Part shown: piece by piece, positions 32,481 to 41,506 of the stretch
Position numbering within the stretch: the first letter of the stretch is position 1
Layout: every line of letters begins with the position of its first letter
Assembly: GCA_024343425.1 (NCBI GenBank)
Contig: BRLC01000019.1
Span: 90,646 to 154,645, forward strand
Length of the DNA: 64,000 nucleotides
Source of the DNA: Rhizobiaceae bacterium MnEN-MB40S
Lineage (GTDB): Bacteria; Pseudomonadota; Alphaproteobacteria; Rhizobiales; Rhizobiaceae
Direction of reading: 5' to 3'
Translations under genes and position numbers: made by a program
Notes under the pieces: generated by a model
Seen by the model: the letters and a program-made list of their open reading frames with translations, nothing else
Databases searched by the model: none
What the model was told of the DNA's origin: nothing

Positions 32481-33857
32481 TCAGGATTCGCCATATTCCT
32501 TTGGCGCGGCGACATCAAGAAGATCTCCCTTCAAACGGGAATCGCGCTCTTCCTCCACGCGCCGCTCGAGATCGTGATCGGCGCTGGTGTTTTTCGGCGT
32601 GGCCGATTCGGCCTTGGCGCGCTCGATTGCCTTCCTCTCAGCCGCATCCGTGTCCGTCGATGTCAGGCGCGGCAGCTCGCCGCCCCCGACACCACCGTCA
32701 ACGCGCAGCCTGTATGTCGGTTCCGGCAGTTCGAATCCATTTGCCTCAAGCGCCCGTTTGACGAGGCGCATGGCTTCCGACCTGGCTTTGAGAAAGTCGG
32801 TCTTCGTCTGGTTGATCCAGCCCGTGAAGCACAGGACCACCGTGGAGTCGCCGAAATCGTCGATCCATCCATCCGCGACGGGATCGTCGAGAACAAAGTC
32901 GAGATCCCTGATCGTGCGTTCCCCGGTCTCAAGCGCCTTGTCGATATCGCAATCGGGACCAACACCGATCTTGAAGATGAACCGGCGGTCCGGATTGGTC
33001 GAATAGTTGACGATATTGCCCTTGAAGACCGTGGAATTGGGGATGCGGATGTGGTTGCCGTCGGGCTCCATCAATATGGTGGCGCGGGATGTGAGGCTGA
33101 TGACGAGGCCCTCATAGCCTTCGATCGCAATGAAATCCTTGGGCCGGAACGGCTGCCGCACACTGAGCAGAATACTGGCGATGTAGTTTTCCACCGTGTC
33201 ACGCACGGCGAAACCAACCGCCAGACCGATGATGCCGGCTGCGCCGAGGATCGTGCCCAGAAGCGCGGTCGCTCCGAGGATATCCAGCGCCAGCACGGCG
33301 CCGATCACGAAGAAGATGATGCGGACTAACTGCCTTATGAGATTGGCGATGAAGGCGTTGGGCGCAATGCGGTTCCACGGCCACTCCCAGTGGGCGATGA
33401 GAACCCCGACGCCGGTGACGGCGGCCCAGAAAAGCAGAGCGACGAGAAACAAGGGAAAATAGTTGATCGACTGGAAAAGCCGCGTCTCCAGACGGTCATA
33501 GACCGGCACCAGCCTCTCGGAGACCGATGTTTCCTCCTCGATTTCATTGGTGACTGCGACCACGCCTTCAACGCGTGAGGCCAACGCTTCCGCCTGCGTC
33601 GCCACCTGCAGCTCCGCGACCTTTCCGGTCAACCGCACCACGCCAGCCCGCACGGAAACAGCAACGTCCTGCAACCCCGCGATTTCGTGATAAATCCGGC
33701 GAATCCGGTCTTCGATTTCGGTGTCGCCGATGGCGTCGTCGCCGGCCGCAATCGCCGCCTGACCGTTTTCGCCCTGCGCCGCCGCTGTGTGCGTTGCGCC
33801 GAAAAGCAGACCCGAAGCAAGCATCGCCAGGATCAAATACAAGCAGGATCGGCGCAC
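32481..33857 (-). CDS. BON-domain MscS-type mechanosensitive channel
   Basis: The 458-residue protein starts at a GTG with aggag eight bases upstream. After a signal-like segment (residues 1-27) comes a BON domain (about 45-110: EDRIRRIYHEIAGLQDVAVSV). Membrane helices follow at about 130-230. The pore-lining MscS helix is Gly/Ala-rich: GTILGAAGIIGLAVGFAVRDTVENYIAS. The beta domain with IPNSTVFKGNIVNYS is at about 255-320. A charged tail ends the protein. MscS channels release solutes on hypo-osmotic shock; the BON domain probably sits in the periplasm and binds lipid. It lies among other envelope-related small proteins. Confidence 0.92.
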   Translation of the reverse strand: MRRSCLYLILAMLASGLLFGATHTAAAQGENGQAAIAAGDDAIGDTEIEDRIRRIYHEIAGLQDVAVSVRAGVVRLTGKVAELQVATQAEALASRVEGVVAVTNEIEEETSVSERLVPVYDRLETRLFQSINYFPLFLVALLFWAAVTGVGVLIAHWEWPWNRIAPNAFIANLIRQLVRIIFFVIGAVLALDILGATALLGTILGAAGIIGLAVGFAVRDTVENYIASILLSVRQPFRPKDFIAIEGYEGLVISLTSRATILMEPDGNHIRIPNSTVFKGNIVNYSTNPDRRFIFKIGVGPDCDIDKALETGERTIRDLDFVLDDPVADGWIDDFGDSTVVLCFTGWINQTKTDFLKARSEAMRLVKRALEANGFELPEPTYRLRVDGGVGGGELPRLTSTDTDAAERKAIERAKAESATPKNTSADHDLERRVEEERDSRLKGDLLDVAAPKEYGES

Positions 33858-34035
33858 ATTTATTCTCCTTTTACCAACGGACAGGCAATCGGCGTCTTTA
33901 TTGACCTACAAAATATTGCAGTCGGAGGCGAGACTTTTGCATTTCACCGCGATTAGCGCGTAAAAGTGACGCGAGCCCGCCGCGCCTGCGTTTCGCGATG
34001 GTTGCGGACGGCGCCGACAAACCGGAATCGCCACT

Positions 34036-35937
34036 ATGTTGATGCGCCGCAGGGAACTGGGTTCGGGGGTAAAAGGGGCCGTCGTTGCGGTCCTCATCGC
34101 CGTGCTCTGGATATTTGCCCCCGCCAGCGTCACGGATCGCTTCAACCACGCCGTCACCGACACGATCGCGTCCCTGAGTCCACCCCCGGACACCGATCGC
34201 GTGCTCGTTGTCGATATCGACAGCGCCAGCCTGGAGGAAATCGGCGGACGCCGGATTTCACGCGCACGCTTCGCTGACCTGATCGAAACAATCGGAGAAT
34301 CGGGAGCGTCGGCGATCGGCCTCGACCTTATCCTCGGCGAGCCCTGCGCCCCCTCCGATCCGGATGTACAGCGTCTGACGCGGGCGCTTCGGGAAACGCC
34401 CGTGTCGATGGGTTTTCTGCTGTCTGACAAAACCGGCGGAGCACCGCCAGCCGCAAACACGATGGTTCTGGAGAGAAGTCTCGAAGTGCCCGACTTGTGG
34501 ATCGCGAATGGCGCCGACGCGTCATGCAGCGTCTATCTCGACGCAGCCGCGGGCAATTCGACGCTTTCGCTGACCGGCGGGTTCGACGGGCGAATTCGCT
34601 CTGTGCCCGTGGCTGTCGGCATCGCGGGCGCCGGATACGCCTCGCTTGCTGTCGACACGCTTCGGCTGACGCTGCCGCCGACCGCGATATTCCTGCTCGG
34701 AAATCCGAACGAAATCAGGCTCGGCGATCGTCATGCGCGCATCGACAGGAGCGGCAGCTTGCGGCCCCGGTTCGCAACCAGCCAACAACGCAGCGACCGC
34801 ACTGTTTCGGCGGCAGACGTGCTGAACGGCGCTGTCGACAGCGACCTGTTCAGCGACCGGATCGTTTTCATCGGATCGAGCGCGCCGGAACTCGGAGGCC
34901 TTCGCCCCGTACCCGGCGATCCATTGATGCCCTCGGTCCAGATCCACGCCGACGCCGCCACCAGCATCATGACAGGATCGAGCCTTTATATTCCCGGCTG
35001 GGCGAATGCGGCGACGCTATTCGTCGCGATCGCGCTTGGCGTTTTGATGGCGTTTTACTGCTCAACGGTGCGGCCGATCGCCGTGCCCGCCGTGGTGGTC
35101 CTGCTCATCGCCATCTGGCTCGCAGTCTGCGCCATTGCGTTTCACGCATTCAACGTCATCATTTGGCCGACGCTGCCGCTGGTCACCGTGCTCGCCGGAT
35201 CCGTGGCCGGCGCCGCCTTCGAATATTCCGCTGTTCGGGCCGCCGAAACCCTGATCCGCAACCGGTTCGAACAACGTCTGCCCGCAGCGCTCGTGTCCAA
35301 GCTCGTCAACGAGCCCGATTTGCTGAAACTGCGGGGAGAACGGCGCCTGGCGACGTCGCTCATCAGCGACCTGGAAGACTTTTCCGGATTTTCGGAACGC
35401 ACGACGCCGGAACAGCTAATCGACATTCTCGACCGCTATTTCGCCGGACTGACCAGGATCATCATCGCCCATGGCGGCATGGTCGACAAAACAACGGGCG
35501 ACGGCGTACACGCCATATTCAATGCGCCGCTCGAGCTTGAACGGCACGCCGACGCCGCCCTCGACTGCGCGACGCAGATCATCAGCTTCTCCGAACGCTT
35601 CCGGAAGACGTCGCCGGCGGTCGATCACGGTCTCGGCCGAACCCGCATCGGCATCGAATCCGGCGAAGTGGTGCTTGGAGACGTCGGCGACGCCGACCGG
35701 GTCGACTATGCCGCCTTCGGCTCGTCCATCAACATGGCGGCGCGGCTGGAACAGGCGAACAAGACGTTCAAAACCTCGATCCTGGTGGGCGAAACGGCGC
35801 GCTCCCTCATGCCCGAACGCAACCTGGTCGATCTCGGAGAGACCGAGTTGCGCGGCATCGGCGCCATGCATGTGTTTACGCCTTCCGGCGGGGAAAAGCG
35901 GCCGCCGTCGCCGGATCAGAGCCCGACGCTGGCGTAA
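34036..35937 (+). CDS. CHASE2-domain adenylate/guanylate cyclase
   Basis: The 633-residue protein has a first membrane helix (~13-30), a periplasmic CHASE2 domain (~50-315, with VLVVDIDSASLEEIGGRRISRARFADLIE), three hydrophobic segments (~320-395) and a C-terminal class III cyclase domain (~430-620). Both metal aspartates are present (LISDLEDFSGFSE and KTTGDGVHAIF), with DYAAFGSSINMAARLE for the transition-state residues, so activity is expected. CHASE2 senses an unknown extracellular signal. The FecR-domain gene converges on it and overlaps its end by 22 bases; this pairing is commonly seen in alphaproteobacteria. Confidence 0.93.
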   Translation: MLMRRRELGSGVKGAVVAVLIAVLWIFAPASVTDRFNHAVTDTIASLSPPPDTDRVLVVDIDSASLEEIGGRRISRARFADLIETIGESGASAIGLDLILGEPCAPSDPDVQRLTRALRETPVSMGFLLSDKTGGAPPAANTMVLERSLEVPDLWIANGADASCSVYLDAAAGNSTLSLTGGFDGRIRSVPVAVGIAGAGYASLAVDTLRLTLPPTAIFLLGNPNEIRLGDRHARIDRSGSLRPRFATSQQRSDRTVSAADVLNGAVDSDLFSDRIVFIGSSAPELGGLRPVPGDPLMPSVQIHADAATSIMTGSSLYIPGWANAATLFVAIALGVLMAFYCSTVRPIAVPAVVVLLIAIWLAVCAIAFHAFNVIIWPTLPLVTVLAGSVAGAAFEYSAVRAAETLIRNRFEQRLPAALVSKLVNEPDLLKLRGERRLATSLISDLEDFSGFSERTTPEQLIDILDRYFAGLTRIIIAHGGMVDKTTGDGVHAIFNAPLELERHADAALDCATQIISFSERFRKTSPAVDHGLGRTRIGIESGEVVLGDVGDADRVDYAAFGSSINMAARLEQANKTFKTSILVGETARSLMPERNLVDLGETELRGIGAMHVFTPSGGEKRPPSPDQSPTLA

Positions 35938-36548
35938 ACCTCGTCAATGCGTCCCTGACCCCATTGCACGACGTCTTCCGGCGGAGCGCCGGGCTCGGGT
36001 ATGTTTACCCCCTCGCCGGGCCCGAGCGTGACGGTCTCGCCGCCGGCCGCGACGGCGACAGCGCCGCGCTCCACGAATACAGCAAAGACGCCCCGGTTGG
36101 GGCCGGCGAAAAACCGCGTGCCGCGCACGCCAAGCTGGCCGAACACCGTCCGGATCATCACATCGGATTTCGGCTCGTCTTCCGGCCGGTCGAAGAACAT
36201 CGCGCCCTGCATCAGGTCGAAACTGCCGCGCATGTTCATGACAAAGGAATCGATCAGGAGCTCCGCGCTCTCGCCGAGCCTGATCGTGGTGCGCCGCCCG
36301 AGCAGCAGTTCCACGATGGTGCGGACATCCGTCTTCACAAGATCCCCGATTTCGAGTTCGGAACCCTTCTCGAGCGCGACGTCCAACGAGCCGCGCACGG
36401 CCGTCGCGCGGCCGCTTATCAGGCCGACTTTTCCGACGGGATCTTCAGCGCGGGCGACTCCGGGCAACAGCAGCGAACCCGCGACACCCGCCAGCGCAGC
36501 GAGCACCCGTCGACGCTCTTCAAAGAAAGTCTTCATGTTCGGTCGCAT
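35916..36548 (-). CDS. FecR-domain exported protein
   Basis: The best start is unclear; the ATG at 36548 has a weak GGGG element upstream and gives 210 residues, while 36536 begins exactly at the signal peptide MKTFFEERRRVLAALAGVAG. After the signal comes a FecR domain (about 40-175): VGKVGLISGRATAVRG, LEIGDLVKTDVRTIVELLL, RGSFDLMQGAMFF and VFGQLGVRGTRFF. This form resembles periplasmic FecR proteins that accompany CHASE2 proteins rather than iron-siderophore anti-sigma regulators, since no sigma factor gene is near. It overlaps the cyclase gene tail to tail by 22 bases, so antisense transcription could couple their levels. Confidence 0.85.
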   Translation of the reverse strand: MRPNMKTFFEERRRVLAALAGVAGSLLLPGVARAEDPVGKVGLISGRATAVRGSLDVALEKGSELEIGDLVKTDVRTIVELLLGRRTTIRLGESAELLIDSFVMNMRGSFDLMQGAMFFDRPEDEPKSDVMIRTVFGQLGVRGTRFFAGPNRGVFAVFVERGAVAVAAGGETVTLGPGEGVNIPEPGAPPEDVVQWGQGRIDEVYASVGL

Positions 36549-36676
36549 AAGATAGCCCCGACTGGTGTTGATCTTCATGCCTGCGCACAAGTAGATACAT
36601 CTGACTGAATAACGACGCCAGATGTTGAATATGTGGCGAGGGTTGCAGTTGAGCGCATCGCAAAGGGGGAAGCCAA

Positions 36677-37444
36677 GTGGAACTGCCGAAAAATACGTTC
36701 AAACACGCCATCGCAGCAGGCAAGCAGCAGATCGGTTTGTGGTGCACCCTGCCGTCGGCCTATACGGCGGAAGCCCTGGCGACATGCGGTTTCGACTGGA
36801 TCCTGTTCGATACGGAACACTCGCCCGCCGATCCGATAACCGTTCTCGACCAGTTGCAGGCCGTTGCGCCCTACCCTGTTTCTCCGCTGGTTCGCGTGGC
36901 CAGCAACGACGCCGTGCTGATCAAGCGGGTTCTCGATATCGGCGCCCAGTCGCTGCTCGTGCCCTATGTCCAGAACCGGGAGGAAGCCGAACAGGCGGTC
37001 GCGGCCGTGCGCTACCCGCCCGCCGGCATTCGCGGCGTCGCCGGCTCCACCCGCGCCACGCGTTTCGGCAAGATCAGGAATTACGCCAAACTGGCGGCCG
37101 AGGAACTGTGCCTGATCGTGCAGGTCGAAACCCGCTCGGCGCTCGACGAAATCGAGGCGATCGCAGCGCTGGACGGCATCGACGGTATTTTCATCGGCCC
37201 GGCGGATCTCGCCGCCAGCATGGGCTTTCCAGGCGAACCCGGACACCCCGAGGTCGTGGCCGCTGTAGAAGACGCCATCACGCGGATCCGCAAGGCCGGC
37301 AAGCCCGCCGGCATCCTGACGCTCGACAGGGTTTTCGCGAAACGATGCATCGATATCGGCACGGTGTTCACGGCCGTGGATGTCGATGCGAGCCTGCTTG
37401 TGCGCCAGGCGAGCGCTCTCGCGGAAGAGTTTTCAGGACACTGA
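36677..37444 (+). CDS. HpcH/HpaI-family 2-oxo-acid aldolase
   Basis: A GTG start with gggggaag eight bases upstream gives 255 residues. The HpcH/HpaI barrel is complete: Arg in PLVRVAS, the catalytic His in DTEHSPAD, metal-binding Glu in VQVETRSALDEI and Asp in IGPADLAASMG. Homologues cleave 4-hydroxy-2-oxo acids to pyruvate and an aldehyde using a divalent metal, as in homoprotocatechuate degradation. It lies beside an MFS transporter, GntR regulator and flavin hydroxylase, suggesting a small catabolic group. Its end overlaps the convergent MFS gene by 12 bases. Confidence 0.92.
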   Translation: MELPKNTFKHAIAAGKQQIGLWCTLPSAYTAEALATCGFDWILFDTEHSPADPITVLDQLQAVAPYPVSPLVRVASNDAVLIKRVLDIGAQSLLVPYVQNREEAEQAVAAVRYPPAGIRGVAGSTRATRFGKIRNYAKLAAEELCLIVQVETRSALDEIEAIAALDGIDGIFIGPADLAASMGFPGEPGHPEVVAAVEDAITRIRKAGKPAGILTLDRVFAKRCIDIGTVFTAVDVDASLLVRQASALAEEFSGH

Positions 37445-38662
37445 CGCCCGACCGCGTAACAGCAGAAACGACGCGAGCAGGACGAGCGCCAGGCTGACAA
37501 CGGTGACGGCGAACACAGGCGCCGAAAACCCGCCCGTCCAGTCGGACAGGACGCCCATTGTGACAGGACCGAGCACGCCGCCCAGTTCTGCGGCGACAAA
37601 GAACATACCGCCGGCGAGCCCCAGCCGGCGCCTCGGCACATCGGGCGAGGACATCAGAACCAGCATCACCACCGCCATCAGCGCGCCCCGGCCGACGCCG
37701 AACAGGATCAGGGCCGCAAACAGCGGCGCGCTTGTCGACGCCTGCAACAGCAGGCTCGACAAAAGAACCGATATGAACAGTCCGAGCAGCAAGGGAATGC
37801 GCCGTTCCGGCGTGGCGAAGCGCGGAATGAGCAGCGAGCCCGCAATGCCGACGATTGTCGGGACCGATGACCAGAAACCGGCCTCGGCCGCGGATTGTCC
37901 CTTGTATCGCAACATTTCCGGCAGCCAGTTGTTGATGCCGTGATTGATGAAGAACACCCCGATCGCCATCAGGAGCACAATCCTGACGATGGGCACGGAC
38001 AGGATCTCGGAAACCGCGCGCAAACTGAACTGAACCCCGTCGGAATGCAGCTTCGAATCGCCTGCGTTGGGATGGCTGGCGATGGCGAGCCACAGGATGG
38101 AAATGACGAAGGCGACAGAGGCGTAGACGAACATCACGGTCCGCCAGTCTCCGCCGGCAAGCGGCAGCACGAGGCTGTTGGTCGCGGCCAGCGCAACGGC
38201 GTTACCGAGCGCCGGTCCGGTTATATAGAGACCCATGGCCGCGCCGCGGGTCTTGTCGTCGAACCAGAGCGAGATGAGTTTCGGCGCGCCGATCGAGATC
38301 AGCGGCCCGCCGACGCCAAAAACGCCGACAGCCAGAAACATGGTCAGATCGGACTGGGCGACGCCGCGCAAGACGCCGGATAAACCGATAATGATGCAGC
38401 CGATGAACATGGTCAGGCGCGGAGACATCGTATCCAGCAAGGCCCCGCACGGAATGGCGGCTGCAATATAGACCAGCGGCCAGGCGCCGAGGATCGTTCC
38501 GATCGTCGCATAATCGATGTCAAGATCCAGCGCGATGCGGGACAGCAGCGGCGCCATGGACGCTGCGATCAGCCCGAAGCAGAAGTAGATGAGCCAAATG
38601 CCGCCCAGCAGAACCCAGCGATAGCCCCTGGTCGGCATGGCGGCGGACGCGATGTCGTTCAT
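37433..38662 (-). CDS. MFS transporter, probable organic acid importer
   Basis: The 409-residue protein has twelve predicted membrane helices and MFS signatures: GAWPLVYIAAAIPCGALLDTMSPRLTMFIG near the helix 2-3 loop, and LWFDDKTRGAAMGLYITGP near helix 5. It resembles the CynX/NimT and oxalate/formate-type groups. It is 45 bases from the GntR gene on the same strand and could be co-transcribed or regulated by it. A substrate cannot be fixed; an aromatic or hydroxy-keto acid would fit the adjacent enzymes (inference). Confidence 0.9.
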   Translation of the reverse strand: MNDIASAAMPTRGYRWVLLGGIWLIYFCFGLIAASMAPLLSRIALDLDIDYATIGTILGAWPLVYIAAAIPCGALLDTMSPRLTMFIGCIIIGLSGVLRGVAQSDLTMFLAVGVFGVGGPLISIGAPKLISLWFDDKTRGAAMGLYITGPALGNAVALAATNSLVLPLAGGDWRTVMFVYASVAFVISILWLAIASHPNAGDSKLHSDGVQFSLRAVSEILSVPIVRIVLLMAIGVFFINHGINNWLPEMLRYKGQSAAEAGFWSSVPTIVGIAGSLLIPRFATPERRIPLLLGLFISVLLSSLLLQASTSAPLFAALILFGVGRGALMAVVMLVLMSSPDVPRRRLGLAGGMFFVAAELGGVLGPVTMGVLSDWTGGFSAPVFAVTVVSLALVLLASFLLLRGRASVS

Positions 38663-38707
38663 GCGCGCTGCGCAGCTACGCAGCCTGTCAGGCGAGTGGT
38701 TTTCAAT

Positions 38708-39406
38708 CTATGCATATGCAGGAGCCAGAGGCGCGGAGAAAGGAATTTCCGACTTTAGCAGGTTTTCGGCGGTCAGGCGAAGATGGCTCGCCATCAACTG
38801 CTTGGCTTTATCCACATCGCGCTCCAGAACGGCGTCGACGATGGCTCGGTGCTCGGCGGCGACATCCCTGTCGGTATCTCCGAAGGGGCCGGACAGTCGC
38901 CGATAACGCTCGGACTGGACGTAGAGTTGCCGGCGCAGTTTCAACCAACAATCATTAGCGCATCCCGAGGTCAACTCGTCGTGAAATTTTTCGTGACAAC
39001 GATGCCATTCAACTTCGCGGTCTTCCGTTGCAATGGCGACGACTTCAAGCTTCGTTAACTGGTGCGCAATTGAAAGCACACGTCCTTCCCAGGCGATGTC
39101 GCCATTCCTCATCGAGGATTCCAGGCATATCTGTTCGATGATTACGCGCGCATCGGTCAGATCCGTCAGTTCCTTGCGTGAAATCAGCGACGCCATGAAA
39201 CCTTTCTGCGGCTCTGCCGTCACCAGCCCCTCCGAGGTAAGCCTCGCCAGCGCTTCCCGCACGGCGCCGATACTCGCGTCGAATTCCTTCTTCAAAGAAT
39301 CGATCCGCAGTTTTTCACCCGGTTTGTAACGCGCGGTCACAATGGCCATGCGAATGCGTTCATAGGTCAGCGCGGTCAGGCTTTTATGGGCTGTCAGCTC
39401 TTCCAA
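38708..39406 (-). CDS. GntR-family (FCD/FadR type) transcriptional regulator
   Basis: The 232 residues have an N-terminal winged HTH (about 10-75: YERIRMAIVTARYKPGEKLRI and SIGAVREALARLTSEGLV) and a C-terminal FCD helical domain (about 85-220). Its metal/ligand positions are visible as Asp in DARVIIEQI, His in HEKFHDEL, and two further His in AEHRAIVDAV and ASHLRLTAEN. FCD regulators sense carboxylates. It is divergent to the flavin hydroxylase/reductase pair and upstream of the MFS gene, the probable targets. Confidence 0.92.
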   Translation of the reverse strand: MEELTAHKSLTALTYERIRMAIVTARYKPGEKLRIDSLKKEFDASIGAVREALARLTSEGLVTAEPQKGFMASLISRKELTDLTDARVIIEQICLESSMRNGDIAWEGRVLSIAHQLTKLEVVAIATEDREVEWHRCHEKFHDELTSGCANDCWLKLRRQLYVQSERYRRLSGPFGDTDRDVAAEHRAIVDAVLERDVDKAKQLMASHLRLTAENLLKSEIPFSAPLAPAYA

Positions 39407-39732
39407 GGGTTTCTGCTTTCCAGTGATTCATGATCACCAAAAATGTTTTTTTATTGACAATTTCTTTTTTTTCATTCTTACAGGGTTACTATTCAAGTAA
39501 TAAGGCGACGGGGAACCATCAAGTAATACACTTTATAAGTTTTTGATATATTTACACACTCGGATAGGTGGTGGCCAGTGCGAATTCTTGAGGTCCGCGT
39601 TCTATTGGCCCGCATCACGGCTTTCAGCATATTTGTAGCAATTGTCGCCTGTTACGTTCTGGACCAGGCGGTTTCGGTACGGTCTTCGTGATCGCTGAAA
39701 AGCCCCACCGCAGTCCGACCGGAAGGTAAGCA
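39407..39732. promoter_or_regulatory. AT-rich divergent promoter region with repeats (GntR / hydroxylase)
   Basis: This 326-base gap is unusually AT-rich. It holds a TTGACA hexamer at 39454-39459, an inverted repeat TTACT-ATTCA-AGTAA at 39486-39500, and two identical copies of TCAAGTAATA at 39493-39502 and 39519-39528. A 37-codon frame with a hydrophobic middle (39578-39691, GTG start) is present but weakly supported. The repeats are candidate sites for the GntR regulator by position. Confidence 0.4.
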
Positions 39733-41370
39733 GTGACTGCAAAGCAATATGATGTGGTCGTTACCGGAGCGGGACCCGTGGGGCTGGCGCTCGCAACGGA
39801 ACTGACGTCGCGCGGTCACACCGTCTGCGTGATCGAACAAAACGAGCGAATCGGCCTAGAACCGCGCGCGAAAATCACCGATGTTCGCACCATGGCGCAT
39901 ATGCGACGTTGGGGGTTGTCTGGCGTGTTGCGATGGAGGTCTCCTTTCACCACCGACTTCCCACGTCGTGTCCGTTTTGCGACCAGACTTTTCGGCAATG
40001 ACATTTGCTATTTCGACAATGCTTTCTGCTCGTCGCCAGTTCGTGATGACCGTTTTCCGGAACACGCAGATTTCATTCCCCAACATTCCATTGAAAGCGT
40101 CCTGCTCGATCACCTGCGCAAGAAGCCTGTGGCAGACGTCATATTTCAGCATCGCCTCGAGAATTTCCGGCAACATGAGAATGGCGGCGTCACCATTTCA
40201 GCGCGCAATCTGGATACCAGTGAAGTCCTGTCTCTCGAGGCGCGTTTTCTTGTAGGAACCGACGGCGCGGACAGTACAGTGCGCTACAGACTCGGCGTCC
40301 AGATGACCGGGGCAAGTTCAATCGCCTCATTTACCACCCTGTTCCTGCGCATTCCGGGCCTGAATAATGACCTCGACGACAAGCAGGCGCTGTTTCACTT
40401 GCTCGTCAACCCGAACGCCCCGTGCATCATGGGCCCTATGGACACCAATGACGCCTGGTTCTGGGGCATGTCAGTCCCTGGAGAAAAGGCAATCGACGAC
40501 GAGGCTATGCTGGACCTTGTCGGGAAATCGATCGGACGCGACTACACTGTCGAGGTTCTGGAACGCGACGACTGGGCCGTTCACGAATTGCTTGCCGAAC
40601 GCTACAGCGTTGGCGACGTCTTTCTCGCGGGAGACGCCTGTCACCAGCATGCGCCGTTCGGCGGCCACAAGATGAATCTCGGCATCGGCGACGCCGTCGA
40701 TCTCGGATGGAAAATTTCAGGCGTGCTTGAAGGATGGGCGAACAGAACGCTTCTTGACAGTTACGAGACCGAACGAAAGCCTCTGCATCAAAAGGTGCTA
40801 GAAACCTCGACCGAAAATGTCGGCGCGCTGAGCGATCGGTTCCTGTCGCCTGATCTCGAAGAAGACACGCAGGAGGGCGCATCACGGCGCCGTGAGACTG
40901 CTGAAGCAGTGAGACAGTTGAAAACGCCAGAATTCCACCCACTTGGCGTTGTTCTCGGCTATCGCTATGAATCGCCTGTGATACTTTCCGAGAAGGGGGA
41001 TAAACCGCCTGCCTTCTCGGTAACCCAATACAGACCCTCAACGTGCCCCGGGTCTCTTGCGCCTCATGAGTGGTTGCCCGATGGATCGTCGCTCTACGAT
41101 CATTTTGGGAAGGGATTCACGCTCCTGCGACTGGACCAGCCCCTGGAGGAACAGGAGCAGCATCTGATGGAAGCGGCAAGGGACGTCGGCATGCCGCTCA
41201 CCATTTATGCACCCGATAGTCTGAGCGTCAACGCGCTCTACCGTACGCGATACGCGCTCGTCCGTCCGGACCAGCACATCGCCTGGCGGGGCGAATCCAT
41301 ACCATCGCCGGAAGCGCTGATCGACGGTGCGCGCGGGGCTGGATATATGACGCGTCGAATGGCCGTGTAG
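39733..41370 (+). CDS. FAD-dependent aromatic hydroxylase (MhpA/PheA-type)
   Basis: The GTG at 39733 has ggaagg upstream; the product is 545 residues. The flavin-hydroxylase motifs are in order: GAGPVGLALATELTSRGH (GxGxxG, residues ~11-28), the DG motif in VGTDGADSTVRYRLG (~175-190), and the GD motif AGDACHQHAPFGGHKMNLGIGD (~298-319). Group A monooxygenases add one oxygen to phenolic rings with NAD(P)H. The protein is close in layout to 3-(3-hydroxyphenyl)propionate hydroxylases. A thioredoxin-like C-terminal domain seems to be present from ~420. The reductase gene follows after 136 bases. Confidence 0.92.
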   Translation: MTAKQYDVVVTGAGPVGLALATELTSRGHTVCVIEQNERIGLEPRAKITDVRTMAHMRRWGLSGVLRWRSPFTTDFPRRVRFATRLFGNDICYFDNAFCSSPVRDDRFPEHADFIPQHSIESVLLDHLRKKPVADVIFQHRLENFRQHENGGVTISARNLDTSEVLSLEARFLVGTDGADSTVRYRLGVQMTGASSIASFTTLFLRIPGLNNDLDDKQALFHLLVNPNAPCIMGPMDTNDAWFWGMSVPGEKAIDDEAMLDLVGKSIGRDYTVEVLERDDWAVHELLAERYSVGDVFLAGDACHQHAPFGGHKMNLGIGDAVDLGWKISGVLEGWANRTLLDSYETERKPLHQKVLETSTENVGALSDRFLSPDLEEDTQEGASRRRETAEAVRQLKTPEFHPLGVVLGYRYESPVILSEKGDKPPAFSVTQYRPSTCPGSLAPHEWLPDGSSLYDHFGKGFTLLRLDQPLEEQEQHLMEAARDVGMPLTIYAPDSLSVNALYRTRYALVRPDQHIAWRGESIPSPEALIDGARGAGYMTRRMAV

Positions 41371-41506
41371 TTTCGATGGGCTGACCACAAGGCCTTACGT
41401 CGCACTCCGGCGCCGCCAGCTCTGCGTCAGATCCCAAAGGACAAGTGCAATTTCTCCAAGGCAACCTATATTGAAAGTCGTGGGCACTCGTTGAGCGGAG
41501 ATCTTC

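Noticed and set aside
35916..36548. FecR anti-sigma regulator of iron uptake
   Set aside because: No ECF sigma factor or TonB receptor gene is nearby, and the protein has its own signal peptide with no cytoplasmic anti-sigma domain.
39578..39691. 37-codon frame with a hydrophobic middle upstream of the flavin hydroxylase
   Set aside because: GTG start with only a weak purine stretch upstream and nothing recognisable in the peptide; kept as a note in the intergenic entry.
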